Positions 43,446-51,652 of a stretch of DNA of 64,000 nt are shown piece by piece (the first letter of the stretch is position 1; each line of letters begins with the position of its first letter). Source of the stretch: a bacterium. Its GTDB lineage: Bacteria > Hinthialibacterota > Hinthialibacteria > OLB16. Location: the NCBI GenBank assembly GCA_022072055.1, contig JAJVIK010000009.1, positions 62,001-126,000 of the forward strand. The letters are read 5' to 3'. The translations under genes and the position numbers were made by a program. Under the pieces are notes generated by a model, which was given only the letters and a program-made list of their open reading frames with translations, searched no databases and had not been told where the DNA came from.

Positions 43446-45584
43446 ATGGTCGAGAATTGGATGAGACTGTTGATTGTCGCCGGGTTTCTCGCCTTCCCCT
43501 TCATGGCCCCGGGGCAAAATGAGGATGGTCCCCTCTCTATCAATTTTGTTGATGAACAGCCCAAGGAAGATGAACCGATCCAGGGCGGCTCGGTGATTGA
43601 GGGCCCGGCGGTTGAAGACCAGGGCGAACCGGAACCCCCCGCCGCGCTGGAGCCGATTCCGAATCTTCCCGCGCCCTCGGTGGAGACAATCGCTCCTCCG
43701 ACCCCCACTCCCGCCCCGATCCGATCGGAGCCCATGCCCGCGCGTGAGATCCGCGAGTCCCCCCCCGCGAGGACCACTTCCCCTCCGGTTATCCGAAGCC
43801 AGGAGCCTTCCCCACGTCTCTCGACCGAACCGGACTCGATCTCGGCCCTGTCCTCCAGCGTGGTTGTGGAACTTCAATCCGCCAAGACCGGTCAGTACGA
43901 ACCAAGGGCGGGGAATCAGTTCACGCTCCAGGCGGGGGAGCGCCTCCGTTGGAAACACGGAAAGGACCAGGAGTGGCGGGTTCTTGAAGCCTATGGCCCG
44001 ACCGAGGTGCGCCTCTTGGGAACTCATTACGAGGTGGCCGGGAACTTCTTCCACAGCTTCCGGGATGGATCGAGCCGGGTCCAAGTTCCCTCGTTGCGCG
44101 AGGCGCGTGACCGACGCGACCACCCGCGCTCCATCGATCCGCGCCGAGCCAACCTCAAACTCTTTGTCGAGGTGAGCACCTCCGCGCCCAATGCCCCGCC
44201 GCCCGATGGCAACTGCGTGGTCTGGCAGAAGGGCAACCTTTGGCTGAATGACTTGGTGGCTGGGGAGGTGGACAGCGCCCTTTCGGATGGACAGGTCGAC
44301 CACCTCGAGGTCGCGGCCAACATCCCCGGTCTGATTTTCAAGATCGTTCCCCCGGCGGACCTTCTTTTTTATGCCGTCCGTGTGGATTTCGAGGGGGAGA
44401 TCTTCAAGGAGCTCGGACGTCTCAAAGGGCAGGCGGACGCTGAAATTGAGCGTGTCGGTCGCTTGATGCAGATGGCCGACACCCCGGAGCGCCGTCTCTG
44501 GTGCGAGGCGCGTCTCGCCTACGAGCAGGAGAAATCCACCTTCTGGGGGGACCGGCAGCGCTTCTACGATTTCTTCTTGCGGAATGAGCTGGATGCCTTC
44601 GGATTGGTTCGCTCGGGCCATCCTCTTCCGCACATCGAATTGGCCCGCGCCGTCTACCGCCACAGCAACCTGGAGCTCTCGGTGGGAATCTTCTCGGATC
44701 ACTTGGGCAAGGTGCTCCTCCCGGCGGATGCCTTCCTTTGGATCAATGAAGCGGTTCCGATCACCGGGACCCCGTTCGCATTCACGATCAGCGACAAGAG
44801 CACCCCCTCGTTTATGGGCTTCGACACCCGGTTTCGCGGAGAGCAGGACAAACTCGCCGCCGAGGAGAAGTTCAGCGGCTCGACCGCGTGGGTTCCGCGC
44901 AATGTGGTCGTTGACATCTACCGCTATGCCACCTTCCGTCCGCCCCAGCCGGATGGGCCTCCGGCCTATCTGGTGGATGTCACCCTGGATATCACCGGAG
45001 GTTTGAAGCGATTGAACAAGGATCAGTCCCTTTCGGCCCGGCTGGGAACGATCCAGTTGACCCCTGACCAGTTTAAGGTGGAGATGGCTCCGGACCTGCT
45101 CGCGGCCTCCGGACCGATCGACAAGATCGTGGGGGACATCATCCTCGGTCCGCTTGGACTACGGGACTGGTACGCCGGAAGACGGTCCCATCTGCATGAC
45201 CTGTTCGAGAAGGTTCCGATGCTGCCGGACGAGATCGTGGATGAACTCGAGGAGGCTGCGGATGAACTCGGCATGCGCGTGTATGAGCTCGAGAAGCCGA
45301 AACGCGCGAGCAGCGGCTCCTATGTCTATGAACCGCACAAAGCCTCCCTTACCCTCTCTCGAACCACCGTGCCGGGCGAGCTGCGCCTGGAGGTGGTTTT
45401 GCAGGACGAGGCTGGGGAATCCGTTCGCGTGGACCGCGTTGTCCGCCCCAAGATCGATGTGATCGATTTCGCCGCTCGATCCGTGGCCATAAATCGTGGG
45501 AAGGGGCGCCTGGAAGACTTTCGTCCGATGACCTTGGCCGAGTGGCTGGATTCGCGAAAGCCGCGCTCGCTCCTGACAAACTGA
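43446..45584 (+). CDS. Large secreted hypothetical protein
   Basis: A GAAAGGAAG site precedes ATG 43446. The signal peptide (MRLLIVAGFLAFPFMAPGQ) is followed by a Pro/Glu-rich disordered segment (about residues 25-140) and then about 570 residues of globular sequence with no family I recognise. Visible phrases include GERLRWKHGKDQEWRVLEAY, WCEARLAYEQEKSTFWGDRQ and ELSVGIFSDHLGKVLLPADA. The size and lack of any membrane helix after the leader suggest a periplasmic or surface protein. It is divergent from the sigma-54 regulator (153-bp gap) and followed by another secreted protein gene. Confidence 0.75.
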   Translation: MVENWMRLLIVAGFLAFPFMAPGQNEDGPLSINFVDEQPKEDEPIQGGSVIEGPAVEDQGEPEPPAALEPIPNLPAPSVETIAPPTPTPAPIRSEPMPAREIRESPPARTTSPPVIRSQEPSPRLSTEPDSISALSSSVVVELQSAKTGQYEPRAGNQFTLQAGERLRWKHGKDQEWRVLEAYGPTEVRLLGTHYEVAGNFFHSFRDGSSRVQVPSLREARDRRDHPRSIDPRRANLKLFVEVSTSAPNAPPPDGNCVVWQKGNLWLNDLVAGEVDSALSDGQVDHLEVAANIPGLIFKIVPPADLLFYAVRVDFEGEIFKELGRLKGQADAEIERVGRLMQMADTPERRLWCEARLAYEQEKSTFWGDRQRFYDFFLRNELDAFGLVRSGHPLPHIELARAVYRHSNLELSVGIFSDHLGKVLLPADAFLWINEAVPITGTPFAFTISDKSTPSFMGFDTRFRGEQDKLAAEEKFSGSTAWVPRNVVVDIYRYATFRPPQPDGPPAYLVDVTLDITGGLKRLNKDQSLSARLGTIQLTPDQFKVEMAPDLLAASGPIDKIVGDIILGPLGLRDWYAGRRSHLHDLFEKVPMLPDEIVDELEEAADELGMRVYELEKPKRASSGSYVYEPHKASLTLSRTTVPGELRLEVVLQDEAGESVRVDRVVRPKIDVIDFAARSVAINRGKGRLEDFRPMTLAEWLDSRKPRSLLTN

Positions 45585-45606
45585 ACTCGGGACCCATTCT
45601 GTGATG

Positions 45607-45621
45607 CGGCTCAAGGAGCCG
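45607..45621 (+). other. Small inverted repeat between the two secreted-protein genes
   Basis: CGGCTC (45607-45612) and GAGCCG (45616-45621) pair perfectly around a 3-nt loop, 23 bp before the next start codon. No T-run follows. It could reduce read-through from the gene at 43446 or be incidental. Confidence 0.25.
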
Positions 45622-45644
45622 TCTGTCGAATCAAGGAGAATTCA

Positions 45645-47426
45645 ATGCGTTCTGGACTTACCGTGGTGCTGTGGGCGACTCTTTGCGTCCCCGCGTTCGC
45701 CGATCGGATTGTGCTGATCTATGGCGATGTGCTGGAGGGGAGCGTGATCGCTCAGACGGATCAAACCATCACCATCCGAGGCTCGTTCGGCGATCGGGTC
45801 ATGAACAAGAGCGATATCCGGGAGATTGTGAAAGGCGCGCCGGAAACGGCCCCAAGCGCGAGTCCCGGGACCCTACCGCCGGAATGGGCCTCCGAACCAC
45901 CCAAAGCCGCTCAGCCCGCCGCCGCTTCCCCCGCCGCCGCGAATATCCCCGCCGGCGCCTGGCCCTCCGCGCCAAGCTTCCAGGCCCCATCGACCCCATC
46001 CGCTCCGAGCGCTTCGACCGTGCCGCTGCCCCCGAGGGATGTCCCCAGCGCGCCCGTTCCCGAGACTCAGCCGGCGGCCTCCTCCCCGGATGCCCCCCTG
46101 GAATTGCCCGAGACCGCGGGCGCTCCCCAGGCGCCCCCATCCAATGCCTACGACCTGATCCGTCGCAACGCCGAGATCCAATCGCAATGGAAAGACTTGG
46201 AGATCTCTTATATCCAGCGGACCTTCGCCGGAACCCAGGTCTTCGAGACCCGCTACATCGCGCGGATCATCCCGCCCAATTATCTGAGGGCCAAACTGAT
46301 CTCCCCGGTTCCGGCCAGCCAACAGTTCCCGCAGGGGGGTGAGGTCGAATACGACATGTACCGCGCCAAGGGGACCTTATGGCAGGTGGCCAAGGTTCCC
46401 GGACAGCCCGTCCAGTATCTCCAGATGGACGCTTCCCGCGTGGAGCGCCAAGCCGCCGCGAATCCCATCGAATCCTTCCAAAAGGGATTCGCCGGAACGG
46501 GCACCGATGAGAATCTGCTCCGGCCCCTCGCGAGCGCAAGCTCGATCATCGGGGAGGAAGTCATCGAAGGACATCCGTGCTGGGTGATGGAGACCCGCTA
46601 CACCGAGGAATTGATCGAAGCCCAGGTCCAGCGCTATCCCACCGAAATACGCGGGCTGGTCCGTCAGCAGCTCGGGCAGATCGGACTGATTCGCAATTGG
46701 ATCGGCAAGCAGGACACGGTCCAGTGGAGAATGGAGAGTTTCACACCGGCCGGGCAGCCACTCTTGGCGATGATGGTCCTTTCGATCAAGCCCAACGCGA
46801 ACCTTCAACCGGATGATCTGCGCATGCGCGTTCCCAAGGGGACCGTGTGGGTGGACATCACCGACATGGTGACCGGGGGGGTGAACCAGATGCTTCAGGG
46901 TCAGCCGCTCCAGCAGCAACAACTTCAACAGCAGGCCGCGAAGCTGGGTGTCCAGACTCAGCCCCAGGCCACCTATAGCCAGGTTCCGGCCACTCAACCT
47001 CAACAAACCTATCAGATGCCGGCCCAGCAGCAGCCGTCCGCCTTCCAAAGCTCGCCTCAGCAACAGATGTACGTTCAGCCGCAGCAGCAACAGATGTGGC
47101 AGATGCAGCAGCCGGCGGCGCAACCGAGCTATCAGCCGCAGGTCCGCCAGCCCCAGCAGTTTCAGCAGACCTATGTTCAGCAGGGGAATCCCGGGGCGAG
47201 ACCTCAGCAGCAAATGATGGTCATGCCTCAACAGCAGCAGCAGATGATGATGCAGCAGCAGCCTCAGCAGCAGGGCGGCGGCGGGTTTTTGTCACGCTTG
47301 TTTGGGGGAGGCCGCCAGCAACAAACCCAGCAACAGATGTACAGCGGCTATCCCCCGCAGGGCAACCAGCAGATGATGGTCCCGGTGATCAACGGCCAGC
47401 CGCAGATTCCGTATCAGGGGAGATAG
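45645..47426 (+). CDS. Secreted protein with LolA-like middle region and Gln/Met-rich tail
   Basis: An AAGGAG site precedes ATG 45645. After a signal peptide (LTVVLWATLCVPAFAD) there is a short beta region (RIVLIYGDVLEGSVIAQTDQ), a Pro/Ala-rich linker (about 70-165), and a middle domain (about 170-420; YIARIIPPNYLRAKLI, ASSIIGEEVIEGHPCWVMET, VQWRMESFTPAGQP) laid out like outer-membrane lipoprotein-sorting (LolA-like) domains. Residues about 425-590 are dominated by Gln, Met, Pro and Tyr, with runs of Q and MM. Such composition is prion-like or aggregation-prone. Function is unknown. It follows the secreted protein at 43446 by 60 bp and may form an operon with it. Confidence 0.75.
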   Translation: MRSGLTVVLWATLCVPAFADRIVLIYGDVLEGSVIAQTDQTITIRGSFGDRVMNKSDIREIVKGAPETAPSASPGTLPPEWASEPPKAAQPAAASPAAANIPAGAWPSAPSFQAPSTPSAPSASTVPLPPRDVPSAPVPETQPAASSPDAPLELPETAGAPQAPPSNAYDLIRRNAEIQSQWKDLEISYIQRTFAGTQVFETRYIARIIPPNYLRAKLISPVPASQQFPQGGEVEYDMYRAKGTLWQVAKVPGQPVQYLQMDASRVERQAAANPIESFQKGFAGTGTDENLLRPLASASSIIGEEVIEGHPCWVMETRYTEELIEAQVQRYPTEIRGLVRQQLGQIGLIRNWIGKQDTVQWRMESFTPAGQPLLAMMVLSIKPNANLQPDDLRMRVPKGTVWVDITDMVTGGVNQMLQGQPLQQQQLQQQAAKLGVQTQPQATYSQVPATQPQQTYQMPAQQQPSAFQSSPQQQMYVQPQQQQMWQMQQPAAQPSYQPQVRQPQQFQQTYVQQGNPGARPQQQMMVMPQQQQQMMMQQQPQQQGGGGFLSRLFGGGRQQQTQQQMYSGYPPQGNQQMMVPVINGQPQIPYQGR

Positions 47427-47506
47427 GGGGTCAACTGGGAGTCCCAGGGAGGGAGGACATGAAAGGTTCCTTGCGATAGACTGGTCGCTCGAAATGTCAA
47501 GGTGCC

Positions 47507-48400
47507 ATGCGACGCCCTCCCGATCCCAAACACCCGCTTGCCGAGGTCTTCGGCTTCCCGAGCTCGGATATGGGGCCTCGCGCGAAAAGGCACCGCTCTC
47601 GCCGCTTGTGTCCGTTCAACAACAAGGTCCCAAACTGTACGAAGGACAAGGCCCAAGACCCACTTGGCGTTTGTAGTGTTCACCATGATTACCGGCCCGT
47701 CATCACATGTCCGATTCGTTTCCGGCAGGATTGGATCATCGCGGATGACGCCGGGGATTTCTTTTTTGAGAAAGGCGCGACTTGGACGACATTGACTGAG
47801 GTTCGACTGAAGGATGTCGACGGTGGATCAGCAGGAAATATCGACGTTGTTTTGTGCGCATACGATGGGGGTGGGAGGGTCTATGACTTCGGTGCTTTGG
47901 AAGTCCAGGCTGTCTACATTTCTGGGAATATTCGGAATCCGTTTCAAGCCTACATGGAGGACCCACCAAAGAATTGCTCAATGGACTGGACCCACGAATC
48001 CAATTACCCGCGTCCGGACTACCTTTCGTCGTCCCGTAAACGCCTTGCTCCGCAATTGATCTTCAAGGGAGGAATTCTCAGAGCCTGGGGGAAACGGATG
48101 GTGGTCGCCCTCAACAAGGGCTTTTTCGAGACTCTTCCGCAGCTGCCCCATGTTTCCAAAGAGAATGCCGACATTGCTTGGGTGATCTACGACATGAAGC
48201 CTCCCCGCGCTGGGGGGGAGCAGTTTACCTTATTTCGAGAGAGAGTGGTTTATACTCAATTCGAACCGTCCTTGGCAGAGATAACCAGGCCGCGACCCGG
48301 AAGGATGGAGGAGTTTCTCAAACACCTGCAACTCAAGGTTGACGAGAAGTTGGAAACACCCCCGAACAACCAGACCATTGAGAATCCGTTCGGTGAATGA
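47507..48400 (+). CDS. NotI-like type II restriction endonuclease
   Basis: This 297-residue protein resembles NotI in layout. N-terminal four cysteines (Cys35 in LCPFNNK, Cys44 in NCTKD, Cys56 in GVCSV, Cys68 in ITCPIR) match the metal-binding fold unique to NotI-type enzymes, and the sequence LAEVFGFP precedes them. The PD-(D/E)xK-like core appears as Asp113 (NIDVVLC) followed by Glu132-x-Gln134 in FGALEVQAVYISGN, with Gln in place of the usual Lys. The next gene, 3 bp downstream, is an adenine methyltransferase, completing a restriction-modification pair. GC content is visibly lower than neighbours, suggesting transfer. Confidence 0.75.
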   Translation: MRRPPDPKHPLAEVFGFPSSDMGPRAKRHRSRRLCPFNNKVPNCTKDKAQDPLGVCSVHHDYRPVITCPIRFRQDWIIADDAGDFFFEKGATWTTLTEVRLKDVDGGSAGNIDVVLCAYDGGGRVYDFGALEVQAVYISGNIRNPFQAYMEDPPKNCSMDWTHESNYPRPDYLSSSRKRLAPQLIFKGGILRAWGKRMVVALNKGFFETLPQLPHVSKENADIAWVIYDMKPPRAGGEQFTLFRERVVYTQFEPSLAEITRPRPGRMEEFLKHLQLKVDEKLETPPNNQTIENPFGE

Positions 48401-48403
48401 ATC

Positions 48404-49294
48404 ATGGAACAAGCGCTTTTGTTTCCGAACTGCGTTGACGAGCAAAGAGAAAAGCCTGTTAACGTGGCTTCTGTCCCCCAGCGCAGCCCGTTCCGCTATC
48501 CGGGCGGAAAGACCTGGTTGGTGCCCTTGGTGCGGAGGTGGATGAAGAGTCGGTCCTGTCTACCCGACGTGTTTGTGGAACCTTTCGCGGGTGGTGGGAT
48601 CATCGGACTAACAGTCGCCTTTGAAAGGCTGGCAAACCGAGTTGTGATGGTGGAGCTTGATAGGAATGTTGCCGCAGTGTGGGAGACTATCCTGGGTGGG
48701 GAAGCAGCCTGGCTCGCGGATCGTATCCTAGAGTTCAACCTGACTCTTGAGGGGGTAAGGGCGGAGGTTTCCAAGACCCCCAGATCTCGTCGAGAACTGG
48801 CCTTTCAGACCTTGCTTAGGAACAGAACCTCCCACGGCGGGATTCTTGCTGAGGGTGCAGGAGTTCTAAAGAACGGCGAGAATGGTCGTGGGATCCATTC
48901 GAGGTGGTACCCAAAGACTCTTGCGAATAGGATTCGACACATCGAGCTCGTTTCCAGTCGGATCGAGTTTCGCAGGGGAGATGCGTTCGATGTGATTCCC
49001 GAATACTTGGGAGATGATCTTGCGGTTGTCTTCTTAGATCCACCGTATACTGCGGGAGGAAAACGTGCCGGGTCCCGGCTTTACACCCATTTTGAGATCG
49101 ACCATGAACGCTTGTTTGCCTTGTGTGAACAAGTCAGTGGAGACTTCTTGCTGACCTATGATAACGCGGAAGAAGTCGTGGCGTTGGCGAAGAAACATGG
49201 ATTTGCGACTAAGCCAGTCCGCATGAAGAACACGCACCACTCAGAGATGACCGAACTGCTGGTCGGACGAAACCTTGACTGGATTGAGCGATGA
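48404..49294 (+). CDS. D12-class DNA adenine N6-methyltransferase (modification subunit)
   Basis: A Dam/DpnM-like (class D12, alpha group) methyltransferase of 296 residues. It has the N-terminal PFRYPGGKTWLVPLVRRW, AdoMet-binding motif I DVFVEPFAGGGIIGLT and the catalytic DPPYTAGGK motif (about residue 215) plus NRTSHGGI in the target-recognition region. It presumably methylates adenine in the site of the adjacent NotI-like nuclease to protect host DNA. NotI itself cuts a GC-only site, so an adenine methylase implies a different target here. In 48601-48660 I count 31 G+C of 60, lower than flanking genes. Confidence 0.88.
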   Translation: MEQALLFPNCVDEQREKPVNVASVPQRSPFRYPGGKTWLVPLVRRWMKSRSCLPDVFVEPFAGGGIIGLTVAFERLANRVVMVELDRNVAAVWETILGGEAAWLADRILEFNLTLEGVRAEVSKTPRSRRELAFQTLLRNRTSHGGILAEGAGVLKNGENGRGIHSRWYPKTLANRIRHIELVSSRIEFRRGDAFDVIPEYLGDDLAVVFLDPPYTAGGKRAGSRLYTHFEIDHERLFALCEQVSGDFLLTYDNAEEVVALAKKHGFATKPVRMKNTHHSEMTELLVGRNLDWIER

Positions 49295-49494
49295 ATGCGC
49301 TTAGCTCCACTGGCAATGCGTCTACCGCGATGAAAAGGTGCTCAAGAGGCTGGCGTGAACTGAACACCCCCATCATGGGCCGAAATCGCGGATTCCGAAA
49401 CTTGAAATTCTTGTGGAAGGGGAAGCTACCCCTCCCCTACAGCTTCTGCCAAAAGTCGTCGAGCTGGCGCGACCAGCCCTCCTCCAAGGGTTGA
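49291..49494 (+). CDS. Possible small ORF coupled to the methyltransferase gene
   Basis: A 67-residue frame starts at an ATG overlapping the methyltransferase stop (ATGA at 49291-49294), the form of a coupled gene. The product is basic (many Arg and Lys) with no recognised motif. Its last 58 bases overlap the convergent gene at 49437-49943, which weakens the case. It could be a remnant of a third restriction-modification gene, such as a controller protein, or chance. Confidence 0.25.
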   Translation: MNALSSTGNASTAMKRCSRGWRELNTPIMGRNRGFRNLKFLWKGKLPLPYSFCQKSSSWRDQPSSKG

Positions 49495-49943
49495 GTCGGG
49501 GATACCGGGGCCGAGGTCGGGAGGAGGTCCGCCGCCTCGGTCGCCACTCCACCCAAGAGGTATTCAATCTGCCGCAGCTTCCCGCTGCCAAGCGTGTGGT
49601 TCAGGCGACGGATCGCCCCGAGCAAATACAGCAACTTGTGACGCAGGTGCTCGATCCGCTCCATCTGGTTCAACTCCTCGAGCGTCGAGTGGTCCGAAAT
49701 CACCACATCCGCGTCGTCCAGGTCGAGCTTGACCTCCAGCCACGCCCGCAGCGAGGCCGCCACCTGCTGCGCGGGGGCGTTCCCGATATCCACCGCCAAC
49801 TCCCTCAACACCGGATCATAAGGCAATACGCCGACCATTTCCCAACGCATCTGGTGTTCCTGCCGCCACAAATCAAGACACTCCTCGAACTGTTCCTCGA
49901 GATCGCTCTCGATTGGGCGAGTGAGACCAATGAAGAGAAGCAT
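49437..49943 (-). CDS. Hypothetical protein with DUF4416-like N-terminus, function unknown
   Basis: A 168-residue protein from ATG 49943; the frame is open a little further upstream only through a TTG. It begins MLLFIGLTRPIESD and is rich in acidic and Leu residues, with likely helices (LEELNQMERIEHLRHKLLYL, IRRLNHTLGSGKLRQIEYLL). There is no signal peptide or membrane helix. Any resemblance to DUF4416 is only to the opening residues and I do not rely on it. It stands between the restriction island and the Gfo/Idh gene, in normal-GC sequence. Confidence 0.55.
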   Translation of the reverse strand: MLLFIGLTRPIESDLEEQFEECLDLWRQEHQMRWEMVGVLPYDPVLRELAVDIGNAPAQQVAASLRAWLEVKLDLDDADVVISDHSTLEELNQMERIEHLRHKLLYLLGAIRRLNHTLGSGKLRQIEYLLGGVATEAADLLPTSAPVSPTQPLEEGWSRQLDDFWQKL

Positions 49944-50027
49944 GCAAGTATTCCCCGTCCTCTGCAAATGGTGTGTGAGGGTGGCGCGGCCTGAGGAACA
50001 ACCGGATCAGGACCACCGACTGGAGCC

Positions 50028-51068
50028 TCAATCCCCAAGCGGTAGGGCAATCCTCCGACCGCTGAGCGCGGAGCGCGCCGTGGCCTCGACCACATCCATG
50101 TAGGCGACCCCATCCTCAAATGAGGGTTCGGGCGCCCGCTCACCCCGCACCGCGCGGATGAAATCCAGTTCGACTTCCCACCCTCTGGATTCATCGTCAG
50201 AAAGCGGCAGCTCCTTGAGTGACTCGCCGGGATTTTTCGCCCCCAAGACCCGATCCCCCTCGATCTCGTAGACCAGGGTCCCCTCCGATCCGTAGACCTC
50301 GATCCGATCCGAGGGGGCGGCGTGCGCGATGCCCGAGAGCGAATACTCCACAATAGCTCCCGAAGCCAGCTCGGCGGTCATCGAGACCATGTCTGGAATC
50401 TGAACCTCCTCCACCAAGCCCGATGAGGGTTCGACCCGTTGCTTGACATGGGTCCGAGTCATGGCCTGGACCGCCTTATGGTCCCCGAACCAGCGCCGAA
50501 TCACCTCCGCATATATCCCCAAGGTGAGGACATTGTACCCGGAAAGGGATTTGTCTTGACGCCAGGTCAGCGGGGCATGCGGATCGAGGTAGCGTCCATG
50601 GAGGGATTGAACCCGGATCGAAAGGGGTGTGCCGACAAACCCTTCTGCGAGCAGCCGCCTGATCGCGAGGTCCCATTTCATCCCATGCGGGGGCGGGCAG
50701 AGCATCGCGGGTAACCCCGAGGCCCGTTGAGCATTCCGCATTTGACGAGCCTCGCTGGCGTTCCGGGCCATGCGCGCCTGGCAGAACACCGGTTTCCCAG
50801 CCTGCAGGGCGGCCACTGAGGCGTCCCTGTGCAAGTAGGGCCAAGTCCCGATCAGGACCGTGTTCACCTCCGGATGGGCAATCACCTCCCTCCAGTCTTC
50901 CAGACGGTAACGGATGCCGTATGCATCCGCGATCCGGGCGGTGGATTCGCTGGTCCGGTTGCAGACCGCGATCACCTCGACCGAGTCGATTCTGGAGAGT
51001 CCCGGCAGGTGACGATCTCGGACAATTCCCCCCGCCCCGATGATTCCAATCCGAACCATCTCTGTCAT
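50028..51068 (-). CDS. Gfo/Idh/MocA-family oxidoreductase
   Basis: An NAD(P)-dependent oxidoreductase of 346 residues. The Rossmann start VRIGIIGAGGIVRDRHLPGL and the strand VIAVCNRTSESTARIADAYG are typical. Where most members have an EKP motif this protein has KPVFCQARMARN, a variant seen in one branch of the family. The C-terminal alpha/beta domain ends EPSFEDGVAYMDVVEATARS. Members act on sugars, inositols and their derivatives; the substrate cannot be stated. ATG 51068 is chosen because MVRIGII is the normal start; the longer frame to 51164 lacks similarity and crosses the divergent promoter. Confidence 0.9.
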   Translation of the reverse strand: MTEMVRIGIIGAGGIVRDRHLPGLSRIDSVEVIAVCNRTSESTARIADAYGIRYRLEDWREVIAHPEVNTVLIGTWPYLHRDASVAALQAGKPVFCQARMARNASEARQMRNAQRASGLPAMLCPPPHGMKWDLAIRRLLAEGFVGTPLSIRVQSLHGRYLDPHAPLTWRQDKSLSGYNVLTLGIYAEVIRRWFGDHKAVQAMTRTHVKQRVEPSSGLVEEVQIPDMVSMTAELASGAIVEYSLSGIAHAAPSDRIEVYGSEGTLVYEIEGDRVLGAKNPGESLKELPLSDDESRGWEVELDFIRAVRGERAPEPSFEDGVAYMDVVEATARSALSGRRIALPLGD

Positions 51069-51190
51069 GGCTAGACTAGTCCTCCGCGATGAAGCGCGTT
51101 TCTCGGTATTGTGGACTCCGGATGGATTTCCCGCGAGACCCCGTCGCGATCTCGACCGCTGCATTGACTGTCCGTCATCCGCTCTTTACG

Positions 51191-51649
51191 ATGCAGGAAT
51201 CAACTCAAGGAAACGCCCGGCGGGGTCTTATCCGAGCCGGCGCCGGGAGCCATGCGGTGGTGGGGATCACAAAGGCCGGAACCATTCTTGTCGTGGACGA
51301 CTCCGAGCAGACCCGGGAAATGCTCAGCGGGTACCTGGAGCGTCACAACTTCGAGGTCCTGACCGCGGTAAACGGACGTGAGGGTCTGGACTTGGCCGGC
51401 GAGTGCCATCCGGACCTCATCGTGATGGACCTGATCATGCCCGAAAAAGATGGTCTGGAGGCCCTTGACGCCTTGGCCACGAACCCCGCGACCCAGGAGA
51501 TTCCGGTGATCATCATCTCCGGCCAGGGCACTCGGATGGACCAGATGCTCTCCTATGACAAAGGGGCTTATTTCTATCTGGAGAAGCCCTTTGACCTCAA
51601 ACTGATTGTCGAACGCGCCACGGAGCTCATCGGGCGCGAGTCGGGCTGA
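51191..51649 (+). CDS. Single-domain response regulator (receiver)
   Basis: The receiver domain has the Asp pair in ILVVDDSEQT, phosphoacceptor Asp in LIVMDLIMPEKDG and the conserved Lys in YLEKPFD. The start is uncertain: the frame opens at ATG 51089, with ATG 51191 used here, and GTG 51257 has the best ribosome site (GGGAG at 51245-51249) and gives the usual 130-residue length. There is no output domain. Its stop codon is an in-frame UGA, and the same frame continues directly into a lipase-like protein. Confidence 0.8.
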   Translation: MQESTQGNARRGLIRAGAGSHAVVGITKAGTILVVDDSEQTREMLSGYLERHNFEVLTAVNGREGLDLAGECHPDLIVMDLIMPEKDGLEALDALATNPATQEIPVIIISGQGTRMDQMLSYDKGAYFYLEKPFDLKLIVERATELIGRESG

Positions 51650-51652
51650 ATC

